Shown: positions 1 through 14,600 of the stretch, piece after piece | How positions within the stretch are numbered: position 1 is the first letter of the stretch | Layout: the number at the start of each line of letters is the position of its first letter | Source of the DNA: Biomphalaria glabrata | Lineage: Eukaryota > Mollusca > Gastropoda > Planorbidae | Direction: 5' to 3' | DNA: 64,000 nucleotides | NCBI RefSeq assembly: GCF_947242115.1 | Contig: NC_074723.1 | Span: forward strand, 14,991,001-15,055,000 | The notes under the pieces: model-generated | Told to the model about the DNA's origin: nothing | The model's database searches: none | What the model saw: the letters and a program-made list of their open reading frames with translations, nothing else | Translations under genes and position numbers: made by a program

Positions 1-154
1 CAGTCCCCTTTAATTCTAGACCAACTGAAACATTTTCTGACAACAAACGAAAACATTATTGAAGCTTAATCATACCATAGTAGTGAAATAGTCATGTGCA
101 AAATGAAATGTTCCATCAAAACGTGGGAAAATAATTATATACGGAGAGAAAGAG
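1..154. mobile_element. piggyBac-like MITE, cut by window start
   Basis: The right part of a short non-autonomous DNA transposon. It ends in AAGAG followed by TTAA (155-158), the target site typical of piggyBac elements. About 150 bp match the right half of the complete copy at 21712-21965, including the words CCCTTTAATTCTAGACCAA and ACATTTTCTGA. The left end lies outside the window. Family assignment rests on the TTAA site and the CTCTTT terminus. Confidence 0.6.
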
Positions 155-976
155 TTAATGGTATGAATGTTAAACTAAGATATTTTATTATGGTAATAAA
201 TAAATAAGAGACCAGGTTCGAGTCGTAATTTAAATGTAATAAAAAAATAATGCTGACTAAACTTAAGAAAAAAAAACTTCTAAGAACAATCAAATGACGA
301 GCTTAAATTGAAAATTAAAAAAAAAAAATCCCCGTACAAAGCACTCTAGAGTTGAGAGACTTGGCACTGCCCTTGTACCTAATTATTGATTACCTCAGGT
401 TTGAGTACGTGTATGAAAGACTCCTTTGTCGCCATGACGTAGGCCTACCTCCACTGGCAGGCCATTACACCCTGAGTGTCACGCTTCACTGATCAATCAC
501 ACATATATCTGAATATGAAGTTGAGTCTGACTGCTTGGTGGTTAATTCCACAGTTTGTTCCGTATATTTCATATGACATTTAAAAGAAAAATTCATATAA
601 CATTTTACAGAGAAGCAAAACACTAGCCACCAACCAGGGTTCTCTTGAGAGATGCATATTTTCAAAAAAAAGCTATGAAAGCATTTAGATCTCCAAGATG
701 CCTGAGAGTACAAGGAGTTAGTCCGATGTTTTGGTCACTCAACATAGTCTTCAACTGTTGGCCAACTTTACTGAGACTAAACATTCATGTATGGAATATA
801 AACATTTATACAAAGAAACCACACATTCATGTAATTAATTACTTTAAACAAATGTAGCTTATATAAACATATAACTATATAAGAATTTCCTTTTTATGCT
901 TACTAGTACAATACTAGTACAATTGAGTCTCCGGAATCATGTCTTCTGTAGACCGATAGTGCTATTATAGTACATC
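155..976. other. Intergenic, nothing recognised
   Basis: AT-rich sequence with short A runs. No open frame of convincing length or composition and no repeat that I can match elsewhere in the window. Confidence 0.5.
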
Positions 977-1152
977 CAGGGCTTTTTTGTGACGGTACTC
1001 ACCGGTACGGCCTGACGGCACCTTTTTGAAAAAAATTTTACTTTTCTTGTATTTTAACGTATATTATTAATTTTTAGTAGTTAAAAGTTAGGCAATCAAC
1101 TACTGAGTACCGGCACCTTTTTTTTTTTTACAAGAAAAAAAAAAAAGCACTG
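977..1152. mobile_element. hAT-like MITE
   Basis: The left end starts CAGGGCTTTTTTGTGACGG and the right end, read on the other strand, starts CAGTGCTTTTTTTTTTTT, so the terminal inverted repeats are imperfect but clear. The interior has an inverted pair around GGTACTCACCGGTAC and GAGTACCGGCACC. The 8-bp flanks (AGTACATC and TTAATATC) match only in part, as expected of an old insertion. The element has no coding capacity. Confidence 0.5.
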
Positions 1153-2169
1153 TTAATATCAGATAAAAGAACCATGTGAAATGGTGCTAATGACACTATT
1201 CCATGGTGTGTAAATACTATACTTCACTTGGACAATGTGACAGTTATGTTGATTGATGTTATTGTAATGCACTGACAAACTCAGGGATCTATGCTGTTGA
1301 CATGTCCAGAAAATGAGCTGGTGAAAGGGGCAAAGGTTAATTCCTCGACAGTTGGCATTACGATGATTTGGCAATATTAGTTACAGTAACAACGACCGAA
1401 CCCGCGCCCTACATCCAGCTAGCGGTGATGCAATGTTATGGAGGTTGAAACATTGAAAGGGAGGGTGGAAGGAGGCTTTCATTGTAAGCTGGGTATTGAT
1501 CTGGATGACTGCAGAATGATGGGGAGAGAAGTGGAGGCAACACATCACTGGTGATTGTGTGCCACGGGCATAGGAATCTCATTGGCGTGAGCGTCCTCTA
1601 ACGTCTGTGTTATGGTGGAGGTCTTAGATCTACGGATAATACTCCAGTGGGGGCTTTACTGCTGTGATTTGTATAGATAAACTTCTAGATGCAATAATCA
1701 AAAGACTAAAATGAAATAATAAATAACAATCATGAGCGTTTCTAGTGTGGGAGTGTCTCTGGGAGGCGGGGGGTACACGGCGGACCGATATAGCTGTAGC
1801 CCAAAGCCCAATTTTTTTTTGTAAACATTAAATTCTATTCAATTAAATGGTGGCATTCAGGCACACCCATGTATATTATCTATTACATTGTTCATCCGCT
1901 GTCACGTAGGAAAGCTCTACTATTGTACAACTCTATAGCTATACTTTTATGATATTACATTTTGTTTTGAAAATGTCTTTAGTGTGTCTGACTGTGTCAT
2001 ATTCTAGCAAGCATGAAGAGGACATTGTCTTCAATACAATTTTGTTAGGAACTTACTAACTACACGTTAGATACTGTTCAAATGATGCACATTTTCGACC
2101 CTTCATTATTTGACGTCAAGAAGAGCCCGACCCATTTCTATTTCAAGACGCCTACTCAATGCTCCCCCC
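1153..2169. other. Intergenic upstream of the transporter
   Basis: No gene seen. Positions 1380-1680 are richer in GC than their surroundings and could be a decayed repeat, but I cannot match them to anything in the window. A poly-C run lies at about 2164-2176. Confidence 0.4.
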
Positions 2170-2668
2170 CCCCCCCACTTCTCTCTCTTTCTCTTTTCTG
2201 ATTGGCTGTTTGCGCCACACACCACCGACACACCTTTTGTCTACTTCGCATAGGGATCTTGAGGGTTTCATCATCACCCATGTGTTCGTACGCATAGTGT
2301 CAGTTCGAAAGTGACAGTGGATCAAGACAAGTGTTTTATATTTTGCTAATTAACTACAACGACTTAACACAAACAATTTATTACAATCAGTTGACGAGTG
2401 ATATATTCATTGCTTCTTAAATCGAGACCTCCCATAAAGCAAACCAACAGAGTACCGGCCTTCCTTCGTACTCTCTCCCATGTGATTTGTGCTCGCGTGT
2501 TGGACCCTGTCGTAGTTGTGTAATCTTCTGTTTAGTGTGTGATAGTACTTGGATACGAGCAGACTCCTTCCACAGAAGACGGAAAGGGATTTTTTTCTTC
2601 TATTTATTGGATAGACATTGTTACCAGATCAAGTGATTTAGTGGCTGACTGAACACAACTGTTGTAAA
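2170..2668 (+). promoter_or_regulatory. Putative promoter and 5' UTR of the hexose transporter
   Basis: The sequence just before the predicted start codon is less AT-rich than the flanking intron and contains no recognisable repeat. This fits a 5' untranslated leader and core promoter. I see no decisive TATA box or initiator, so the transcription start is not placed. The assignment depends on the start codon at 2669 being correct. Confidence 0.35.
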
Positions 2669-5600
2669 ATGGGTGTACCCGTGAGTGTTTATTTTTTTTT
2701 TTAGTAATTAGTTTTATCATATTAAGAAGGTACCGTCTAAAAGAGTATTATAGATCTACGTCATACAACTTTGAAATACTTAATTATGCAACCCAGGTAA
2801 ATCCTAATTAGTCAGCTTGTTTTGGTTCCTACTTTAAAAACAGTTTAGATAACTTAATTGTTGCATAGGAGTCTATTTGGATTTTGGATATTTAAGTTTA
2901 AGATATGCACTTACTATAGTCTATACTCTATGACTATAGTACTAGGCTATCATTAATTATTGGCATTTATCATATTTATGTATACTAACTTAACACATGT
3001 CCTGTCTTAGTAAAGACTATAGTCACTATAGATCTCTAGTCTAGACTCTAGATCTATTATAAAATCGTGTACATGTAACCGACATGTAGATATTGTATAA
3101 ATTATTGTAGTTGGCTATTTAATAGTCTTTTTTTCCAATAGAACTTATAATAAAGATCTATCATCATAATCATGACATATTGCTATTTGACGAAGTTATA
3201 GCTATTGTATTAAATACCTTTATTAAACTTTATTATTCAAGTAATTTATCTTGTATTAGTATGACAACACAAATCTAAGTCTGAGCGTTAGTATAAAGCG
3301 TAGCCTATGATAATAATAATAAATAGTAAGATCTAGAAACTCATTTGATTAAGAAGATATAATAATATTAAATAATAATTATATATAGATCTGTACAAAT
3401 AATCGAATGGGATATTAATTCGTGTATTCTAAATGTGCTTATAGAAATGCCGCCTATGCGAATAGTTAAAACTTTCCCTTTAGTATTTAGTTTCTTGGAT
3501 CCTACGACTTTGTTATTTGGTTACAGCTCTGCCGACTCGAGCTTAGAATGTTTGCCTATAGAGGTAAAGGTTAGGCCCTGTTAGGGTAAATATCCCTGTC
3601 ACATTATTTCCATGTTATAGACACACCTTCTTATTGCCTCTCTGCGCCCCGGAAATTGTATCCGTGTATCAATAGTGACAGTTACGTACAGTCATACGTA
3701 TATAATACAGTCGTCAAATACGTCAAAGGAGAACTGGGTCAGGGGAGGCAATAGGACTAGAAAAAAAAACTCCCTTTATCTTGACGTTGATCCTTATAAT
3801 AACCAATACCTCATACGGTATAAGAAAATAATGAGATAATGAATTTGGGAAAGGGAATACAACAGTCATACACTATTTTATTTCAACACTATTGAGAAGT
3901 AAAACCAAAATAAAAGGTTTTAGCCTATAGCTGACAAGTTGCTATACATCTGAAACACAGAGCCCGCCTGTATACTTCTTGCCGCCCCTAGGGAGTTAAG
4001 CCCTGGGTTCTGAAAACAAAAATATATACAACTCATAACGTTTTGTGAACCAACGCATGGACCGCCGAAGTTTTCCATGCGGCCCATCGAGTTTTGTCAA
4101 AACAAAAATGTAATTTATTTGTTTCAATGAATACGAACGAGTCCCACAAATTTTTAAAATAATTATACTATGCTTTTAAAAAAAAAATCTCTGCTTCTAA
4201 GCGCACTGCTGTGAAATGTCCAAGTAATGTTTAGAACTTAAGAGTCGCTTGTCTGAACAAAATGAAGGAATTAGACAAAATGAAATGAACACAACATGAA
4301 GTGTTGACATTTTGAAATTGAAATACAATATGGCTTCGCTGGGAGAGGGTATGCAACACTCAAAAAAAAAAAAACAAAAAAAAAAACCTCAGTTATAAGG
4401 TACTGTCCTATATGTATACTCAGTATACACTATAGACATCAGACTTTTAGAGAATGATTCGTGTTATTGTTTCAAATGTTTACAAAACTTATATAGCAAC
4501 TCTGTCTGTCAGTATGGTAAAAAGTTTATACCAGTACACGTTATTTCTCCCACACCCAAGCTCGGATCAAGAGGACATTTTGCACAATTACTTTTTTTTT
4601 TTACCTGATAGCACAAGAATAAATGAAAAAAAAAAACAATTAGTCAATTAACTATTGGTAATTAATTATTTTGTTTTGCATCTTGAACATGGGAAAGAGA
4701 TCGAACATGACAGATCTGGTGGTGTAAGTTGAATTAGTCCCCTTGAGTGAACATTTTTTTTATGCATTAAAAAAAAAACGATCGAGGAAACATTCACCAA
4801 GATACCCCCTTCTTCCCTCCCCCTTTCACAACTGCCCCAGACGAGTGATAGGATTGTGGTGCATTGAGAAAGCTAAAGGCTAAATAAAAACGATTTGTAA
4901 AAATAGTTCTAATTGCACACATTTATTATGTCTAAGTCTATGATACATATATGACTGATACATGACTGATCCAAACTAATTGATACAATTACATTTAATA
5001 TAAGCTTTTTCTTTTTATTATTGTTATTTTTTTAAAAGTATTTTTTGTTTTTCTTGTTATGCGTAAGTTTTGAGCTTCCCACCTTGAGTTTTTTTGTGGC
5101 CCACAAAGTGAACAAGTTAACTGACCTTTGGTCTAGACAAAAAAATTCTTATATAATATTCTACATTTTGGTCTCTGTCACGACATCTTTTTTGTTAGCA
5201 CTGTTGCTATAACCATTTTTTATTGTATTGTTTATTGAATAGTCAATTTAATTCAAATGACCTTCTCACCTTTTTCAAGTTGACACTTTTTTTTTCAAGA
5301 GTTACAGTAGTGTTGATGCCCGTGTCGCTGGCCTGGATATTTGTTCCGATCAACTAGAATGGTTGGTAACAAGACTTACCACTGGGTTAGCCATTCTTGC
5401 GCTGAAATTCTACAATGCATAGACATTACTAAATGCTCGATAGTAACTAATGTGGTTGGGTTCTTGCTCTGGTTCAGAGTTTGATTTTTTGGGAAAAAAA
5501 AAAGAAAACGTTTCTTTGTATAACTCTTCTATTCCTAGAGACTCATTTGACTGTAGCGGGTACTGCAAATGTTATTTAGAAAGTCACTAACACTGATGAA

Positions 5601-8600
5601 ATGTTGAAAAGTGGGAGGTGTACTACACAGGCACAAGTTCACGAACTTTGGCTTGCCATTGAATATTGCCTCTCTATTCAAGCTATTGAAGCCTACCGGA
5701 CTCGAAGAAAACTGTGGGCAATTATCAAACGACCATTCAGAAATGTTCCATAGACTGCCATCATCTCATTTTAAAGGGGGGAGGGGAGGGATGTTTTTTT
5801 TTTTTAAACTCCGTTCCAGCTCTTACACTCCTTTTGAGAAAACAGGCAAATTATGCTTCGGATTTGAACTGCGAATAACCTCCTGGTTTAAGTACTTGAC
5901 CACCTGTGAAGAGGGAAATAAAAGGCGTTGGGGGGGGGGGGGGGGTGAGGACCTGTGCTTATAGCCCATGGTAACGCGGACCCATGCTCTTTATCGCGGT
6001 CAGCGGCTTTACTTGTTGGAGCGTGACAATGCGTCTACTGAACAGCTGACTTAGCCGCTGTGGCTTATTGCTGATGTGACCGAGGGGCGTTTTTTTGTCT
6101 TCTTCTATGATCTTTCAAATAGTAAATGAATAGTTCGAATATTCAGTATAAATTGCAAAGACAACCAGCTTGTTTAGTGCTTATGAAAGTTCTGATAGTT
6201 CCCTTGTAGGTACTAAAGCTCTGATGGCATTATCTTCCCCTGATTAAAGTACTTCAACATCTACGACTTCTCTTCCTGTATATAGACGTGTTTGTTTAAC
6301 TTTGTTTCCAAGTTGAATCCTGCTTTCTAATGTTTCTCTGTGTGTGCTGAATTATCTTGAGTCGTTGTTTGCGTTCAGTTGTTTCGTTGTGAAATAGACA
6401 GGACAGGAACGGGCTGTTTTCACCTTCAAGTCAATGTGAAGGATAAAGTGCAAAGGATGCAAGGTGAACATCACACTAGTACATACTGGAGCTACACTGA
6501 CCTACTTTGAATACTAAAGAATACTAATCTTTTAATTTGCTTTGGCGCTACCTACTGTGCTAGGTACAAAGGCGTAGCCACTGTGGAGAGGACAAAAGTG
6601 TGTAGATCTCCGTGCTGGCTTTGTCAAACTTCTAAGTTATATTAATTATCTTATAAAATACCTCTTATAATTCTATAAGTAAATAATAAATCTATATATT
6701 ACTAACCAAAAAAAAACTAACACTAGTAGGGATCACGGGCTGTTGAATACAATGTCTCTGTTTATATTAGTTTCAAGATCAATTCGTTTTTTGTTTTTAA
6801 TTTAACCAGTTTTAAAATACCAATATTTAACTTAAATGAGAGGGCTCGCATTTTGTAGTGAATGGCACATCCTCCTCCCGAACAGTAGCTCCCCTTTAAC
6901 GGGGCCGCCGCTACTCAAGGTCATCAGTTGTGTCCACCAACATCGTACCATATGTTATCTGACCATTTATCTTAGCTCTCAAGTGGTTATGCTGACCCCG
7001 CGTTACTCACAGCGTGATAATCGCCCCACGGGCAGTCTAGTTCGCCCTTCGCCCCCCCCCCCCTCCACGTCGTAATTTGACATAACGCCTGGCTACACTT
7101 TTCACATTAATGTTAAAATGTTTAATTAAACGACCGGTCATTATTTTCTGTTGGCGAGAACGTAGCACGAATCTCATAGTGTTCTTTATAAACACATTTA
7201 CTGATACACTTGCCTGACCACACGTACTGGAGTTGCTAAAATTTCACTTATAAACGATCTAAATCACTCTACGGGTCGTGTTGGAAAGGTTACGCCAACG
7301 CATTGCGCCTGTTTTAATTAGAAAAAAAATTAGTCTTACCAGGCACAGACTGTCACCATCTTTCTGAATGTTTCTGCCTCTAATTTAAGGACTTAACACA
7401 CAAAAAAAGTCAGGGCCTTGTTCTTGTCCGCGTAAATATGGACATTTCTAGGCCCTTAGGAAAGTAAGTATAACAAAAATCGATACGCTAAAAAGGGCTG
7501 GAAGAAACTGTATTCAATGTGAACCAGATGACAGCGGTATGCCTACTGCACCGTGGACAAGCGCAAACGAGAGGGACACTATGCTTAGTTACTGTCTGAG
7601 GAAAACTCCTACTATGAAAAGAGAACATCCCCAATAAATAAACATTACCCTTAGCAGACGCGTGCCAGATATAAATCTGGTTTCCCAGAAGATATCCAAT
7701 AATTCAACGGGAAAAGGGGATGGGAAGAGGATATTTACTACTTTGTAGTGTGTACAATTAACAAATACGTATGCCTTGTGTTTTTTTGTGTGTGTTTTTT
7801 TTTGTTTTTGTTTCTAGGGCATGCCTTGTCCACTAGATTAAGAGGTCTCGAATTTTAAAAATTCATTGATCACCTTTACAAGGTTTATACAATTTTAACA
7901 GGTCTGTATCTGAGCTTAAAAGAGTGGGCCTGCGGTTGACCATTAGAGAGTGGTTCTCTAGCTGACCTTAAGAGAGTGGTTAGTTGACCATTTGAGTGGT
8001 TCTCTAGCTGACCTTCAGGAAGTGAGTTGGTCGCTAGCTAACCTTCAGAGAGTGGGCCTCTGGCTGACCTTCATAGAGTGAGTCTCTGGCCACAGGTTCA
8101 GCATTTAAGCCCTGGTCCACTGGCTGAGCTACCCTGCTTAACATGGCAACAAGTGATTGGTTATTCTGTCTTCAAATAACCCATTTTCTACTACATAAAT
8201 GTTTGCTTTGTTTTTGAGTGTTTTGTATATTGACACCATTAATAATTTGTGTTTTTGTTTTTCTTAACCAGGAGAACGAAGGCAAGACAACATTAGTTCT
8301 GATTCTGAGTGTGACAGTTGCTTGTATAGGGAACTCATTCCTTTATGGCTACCAGATTGGTGTTGTCAACCAGCCAGCTGATGTAAGAACACTTAGAAAA
8401 ATTTTTAATTAGGCATGAAGTTTCATGGAAACTACATTTATTTAATACAAAATGCACATGGCTGTCTATTTGCTTTTTTTTTTTTTTCCATTTTCAAAAG
8501 TCTTCTTAAATTTCATATATTATTGACCTAACCTTATAGGGTAAAAAAATATCCCTTTTATGACCCTTTGACGCTGGGAGGGTTTTACCCAGTGGCCAGC

Positions 8601-11600
8601 ATGAGAGAGTGGAGCCTCCTGTCAGGAGGCCCCCAACAAAAAGGTGATCATTTACTCACACCTGTCTTTCATGAGGCACAGCTCCTTAAGCGGTTGCCGC
8701 AAGTCTTATGTGAAGGCCTGATATCAAACCCATGAAGGTTACCATGGGAGCACCATCACCACATGTATGGTCCTTGCTGAGAAATGGTGCAACAGATGGA
8801 ACTGGGTTAGTGAACCTCTCTTAGCTAGAATGTACCATGGTATACCACTGCCGGGCATTTTTTGCTCTCAGAATTAACCCATTTGATTCCTCTTTCTGAC
8901 GTTTTCATGGAGGCGCCACGCTGAGGTGACTGGAGAAATTCAGGTTTAAATAAAATTTTATGAACAATCAATTAAAAAAAAATATTTACCAGTATAAAGA
9001 AAAAAAATATGCATGTTTTCTAATTAATTTAACACTTGGTATTTCTGAACTATTTTTTCCTTAGCTCATACAAGCTTTCTACAATAAAACTTACTATGAG
9101 CGCAAGGGGGGCAATTGGGATAATATGACACGCTACAATGATTATCTGCAAGAAAACATCACAGATGACGAAGCCATTATAAAGTATTTTGGCAGCAACT
9201 CTAACGTTGTTAAGAATGCCCCAACGTAAGTGTATTCTCTCTTGAGTAGGAAAATTGTAGATTATAAATGAAATGAAATCTTTGAAAACAAAGTTGAAGA
9301 CATGAAGAAGTCTTAATTTTTTTCCCTTGATTCGTTTTATTCTGAATAGAGAGAACACAACAAAGCTCTTATCTCCAGATGTTTTTGGTGCTAAAACAGA
9401 ATTACTGCTTGAGCCATGGGTTGTCAAAATCTTGTGGTCAACAACTGTCGCCGCTTTTGTGCTTTTCGGTATGATTGGAGCATTTTGTTCTGCCAAAGTG
9501 GCAGATTTTTTTGGCAGGTTTGTACACTTTAGAGATTGAGTTTTGTATTTTGTTTCACATTTATATGATTCTAGACTGGCATGACGATGATTACAACCAC
9601 ATACAGATATTCTTTTTTTTTTTAATTCAGAAAAAAGGGCATGATTATCATAACTGTTCTGATGTTTATTGCTGCCATATTGGGAGGCATCACCATCATT
9701 GCTGCATCTCCAGAGTGTCTCATTCTGTCTCGAGTTTTTGTGGGCTTACATTCTGGTATATATCTAGTTGTATTTTACTTAGAAAATTTAATATATTTTA
9801 AATGTAGTTGTGAACAGTTTTTTTTTTATTTCATAGATATAAAAACCTTGAGTTTTTAGCCTTTTTTTCCCCATCCTTCTTTGTTACCATGCTAATGTTG
9901 TGTTCAGGTCTGAACATCACTCTATGTCCTCTCTACCTGGCTGAGATCTCTCCCAGAAAGATTAGAGGAGCAATCGGCACTTGCCATCAGCTAGCATGCA
10001 CCATTGGTATCCTGGTATCACAGATATTAGGCCTTAAGGAGTTATTGGGTAAGTTTTAGTCTCATGTTGTATGGAAACATTGGAAAATGAAAATGAAATT
10101 ATTGTTTTAAATTTTAAACAAATTTTTTTTATAAGTACTCGGTCTCTTGCATAAAAATACCTTTTTACAGCGTGATATACTTTTCTGAAACAGTTATGGA
10201 ACATTATGAAAAAAATCTTTAACTGTTTGACCTTTTGAAACTTTTTTGTGTTTTTTATTTGAAAAAAAAAATGTAAACTGAGTAAGTAGCCAGTGCTGAC
10301 AAAAAAAACTTGAAATTCTCTTAGTGCTATGAATTTGTGTTAACTTTCTGTAACAATTTATTTTATTGAAAGTAAATAAATTAAACTGAATCTGATTGAT
10401 TTAGGTACTGAGATACTGTGGCCCTATCTGTTTGCTTTCAATGCCATACCATCCCTGATCTGCTTGGTCTTCATGCCATTTTTCCCTGAGAGTCCAAGAT
10501 TTTTGTTGATTAAACAAAAACAAGAAAGCGCTGCTGTAGAAGGTATTTATCTATTTAAAACTTTATTACTTTCTACTGAATAGAAAAAATCCCACTATCA
10601 GTTTCTAGTTCAGGGATGATACTTACATATTGAACACCAGGTTTTTAAATGAGAGAAAGTAGGGAATTAAATGTGACAAAAATAAGGGACTGCGCAGACG
10701 AGGCTTGAACCAGTGACCTTGGAAACAACACCGCCTAGCAGTAATGCACTGCAAAGTGAACTCAACCTCTCTGAATGTCATAATAACAACATTTTTCTGG
10801 TCCAGAGTTATTCACCCATATGCAAATCACCACCCCAGTGGTCAATGGTCACATGCCCCAGCTAGCCCCGCCCACCACCTCGCCATATCTGTGTTCACAA
10901 ACGATTACAACTTAGATAACACAGACAGCCATTAGGCATGTATTAGACCAACAATGACTCTGATCTAATTGTGTATCTCTCACTATGACAAGTGGACCAC
11001 ATAAATACACTACATATGGAAATGGAAAAATAAATGTGAAGCTATGTGCTGAAACTATTGAATGGTGCATAAATATTAAACATAAATGAAAAGCAGCACC
11101 AGGGACCAAGTTTTTAAATGAGAGAAAGCAATGAATTAAATGCAACGAAAATAATATTTATTTCAGAGACTGTAGTTTTTTGTGTAAACTGGTAGTAGAT
11201 GGATCTAAAAAAAATATCTATAATAATTCCCAAAAAGACTTGCTTTGGGACATTTCATTAGTAAAGAAACAGATATGCCCACCCTACCTTTTCCAAGTGA
11301 CATGTCATACTTTATTTGTTGTTGAGATATTGAATGAAAAATACCAACAAAAATCTTTTTAAAAACATTTAATGAAAGCTTGATGTGAAATTGAATTAGC
11401 CTTCCTCAGCTAATTGAAACAAACTGATATATATATCATATCATATCATAATAATTTATAATTATGATATCATTTGGGATGTGTGGCTGAGTAACATAAA
11501 CTGCGAGTTTGAATCTCAACTTAGTTTAGTTGTGTTTGCTGACCCATATACTCCTTACCCCACATGTCCACAAATGAGATTCAGACAGAGTGCCTGATCT

Positions 11601-14600
11601 CGCTGTAGCAGGAAAGATTTGCTCTACAAAAGTAAATTTTAAAAATGTTTTTAGTGTTTCTTTAGTTGAATTTGATGATAAATGCTTTAATGTACAAATT
11701 TTGCAGCCTTGAAGAAATTCCGAGGCACTGACAATGTTTCGGATGAAATTGAAGAGATGAGACTGGAGGCCAGTAAGTCTGTCAGCGTCAAGAATTTCAG
11801 TATCAAGGAGCTCTTGGTAGCACCCGAACTCAGAATGCCAGTCATCATTGCATGCGTATTGCAGATCTCACAACAATGGTCAGGAATTAACGCTGTAAGT
11901 CTACAATAAGTCTTACTTATAGCACATAAATGTGTTAGCCCAATAGACCCAGCTTTTTTCAACATTAGCACCACAGGGTTAGGGGAATAGTAGGGACTTT
12001 TGTTTATTGTTAGTAACTTTAGCTTTCTGTTTGGGAAAATTGTTGTTATCTCAACTTAGATTTAATATGAACAGGATAAACACATTAAGAAACATTTGTT
12101 TTTATTTAAATGATATCTAAATTTAAGGTAAGTGACTAGCCTAAACTTGACGACTTAAACAATTTAAGCTGAAAAAGAAAAGTTAACCCTCAGAATATAT
12201 ATATAAATATATATAGGAAGTAATTTTTAAAATTTCAACCAGTGACCTTTGTAAGACATAATATGTTTTCCATTCCAGGTGATGTCCTATTCTACACTTC
12301 TGTTTGGTCAAGTCAACATGGACCCTGCAACCATCCCTTATATTGTGGTAGCAACTGGTGTCATCAATGTCCTTTGTACTGTTGTTGCTGTAAGCTGCTA
12401 TTGTATTAATCTACATCAGCTTGTACTTTACATACATCTTTTCCACCATTTTATAATAGTTAGGAGCTTAACCTTTGAGCTAATTGTATCGTCAATTCTT
12501 AAATCTTTGTAGAAAAAAAAATTAATTAAAATATATGATGCTCATTAAAAATCTATGAATAATTTGATTCTTCTGATGCTGATTAGAAAGTAATACAAGA
12601 ATTTTAAAGGTGTTTTTTTTTAAAGTCCAAAACATTTTGTAATTTGTACCCAAAACTCAATTTGTAGTAAGAAAATTTAGAACAAGCTTTAAAAATTGTT
12701 GTTTATGATGTCATTTCCCTCTTTTAGTAGGGATTCAGATGGTAGTTAAAATCATTAAATTAAGTTAATTATGTGATGAGTCATGAACAACTCTGAACTT
12801 TGCCAGACAACTGTTGGGATGGAGAAGTTCCTCACTAGTTAAGTGAAGTTTTAAAACCATTGTTTATTATGTCTCTAAGAGTCTGTGTTTCTTTCCTTAT
12901 GTTTGACAGGTTCCTCTAATGGAGAAGGCTGGACGTCGTCCACTGTTGCTCTATCCCATGATTGGCATGTTAATCTCCTTCATACTCATGACCATCTTCT
13001 TAAATCTTGGGGAAAACTCAGATCTGGCTGTAAGTGTTCACCTAAGATGGCAGACATACTAATACTAATAATAATGTTACGCTGTTCTGCTGACTTCAGT
13101 TTGATAAAACTATATTTGTGTCATCTCTCCACAGGACTCCCACAAGTACTTTGCTTACATCTGTATCATTCTCATGCATACCTACATTATTGGCTTTGCT
13201 CTTGGTCTTGGTAAGTCTCTGTACCAGTTTGGTTCAATAAAGTAGGCACTTGATCAGTCTATACAAATGTGTCAATGTATCCAATGATTTAGTGTAAGAA
13301 TATTAAATATTTCTATTGGGGAGTATTGAATTATACTAGCTGTAACTTAGAACTCAGTATATGACTGTTTATCATTGATATATTCTGCTTCAGTATTTAC
13401 TGAATATTTATTACAAGTCACCTTAAATAATAATAATAATATAAATGAAGTAAAAGTCAATTGAATTTTAAAATGTTAGAAAAAAAGTCATCTGATGATA
13501 GATTTTATCATCATTTAGTTCAATTATCATTGTTAATGAGAATATTCAATGAGTTGGGTTTTTTAAAATCATGTTTGGTACACAGACAATAGAATCATTT
13601 TTCAAATGATTAAAGGGAGATTATGAAGTCTTGATATGATAAATCCTATTTGTTCTTGCCAAGCATAAAATTATTTGAAGATGCCTCTTTGACTCCGGAA
13701 TTATTTTCCACGTTTGGATAATTTTTTGGGCCATTTGGAATGAAAAGAATGCTTTAATAATTTAATTACACTTTTATAACTTTTTGTTTTTTTATTAGAA
13801 AATGATATATTTAGTATAGAATTAAAAGGAATGCATGCTTTTTTTATAAAGCTCAAAGAAATTATTATAAAATAAAGAATTATTTTTATATTAATGTTTG
13901 AAAATAAAAAATAGAAACTTACTGACTGTGAAAAAGCCTCCAGGAACTAGATCTAGACCTGGTCTTAGAAAAAATGTATGGTTCATATTGAAAAAAACAA
14001 TTTTTTTAATCACATTTATCCATATTGTCACAAAACTTTATATAGAAAACACAAAAAATGAAAATTTTGAGCTCATTATCTATATCATTACTATTGGAAA
14101 AATGAAAACTGACCACCACCTTTGGACAAGTCAACAGCTCTGGGTCTATACCAGATATTGGAAATATATTATGATCCAAAGTAGAAAAAAAAATGATTTA
14201 CTATATTTATTCAAATTTCCACATAACTTTACATGAAAACCATTTAAAAACACATAAAATGAATGTTCTTAGCTCATTATCACTTATCACAATGACCCAG
14301 AACATAAATCTAAAGAAAATAGAGCCTTTTTAAGACCCCACTCAGTTAAAAAATCTTTCACTGTAAAAATATAGAATGAAATTCCGGATAATTTCTAAAC
14401 ATCGACATTGCCAGCATTGATCACAGCTTTATAGTTGTAAAAAATCAACGATGGGAGTGTTCTTCCGGAGTCAAAGAGTTAAGAACAGTATTTTTCTTTA
14501 ATATTATATCAAACTTTGCAGAAGAAAAAAAAGCTTAGATTGAAATGAAATATTCAGTGTTCTGTGACATATGAGTAAACAAATTATTTCTCCTCTGTTT

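Larger units (their letters stand above)
2681..8271 (+). other. Intron 1 of the hexose transporter
   Basis: A 5.6 kb intron from GTGAGT to a TTCTTAACCAG acceptor. It holds a LINE 3' fragment (4420-5070), a degenerate minisatellite (7918-8095), poly-G and poly-C runs (about 5930-5945, 7050-7062) and AT-rich sequence dense in AGATCT/CTAGA-like words (2720-3400). I found no convincing coding exon inside. Long first introns of this kind often carry enhancers, but nothing here identifies one. Confidence 0.6.

Noticed and set aside
5611-5964. 117-codon open frame on the + strand
   Set aside because: Contains homopolymer-coded runs (FFFF, GGGGG) from poly-T and poly-G tracts, lies in transporter intron 1, and has no recognisable domain.
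9050-9496. 148-codon frame on the - strand
   Set aside because: Antisense shadow of transporter exons 3 and 4, which are supported by splice sites and family motifs.
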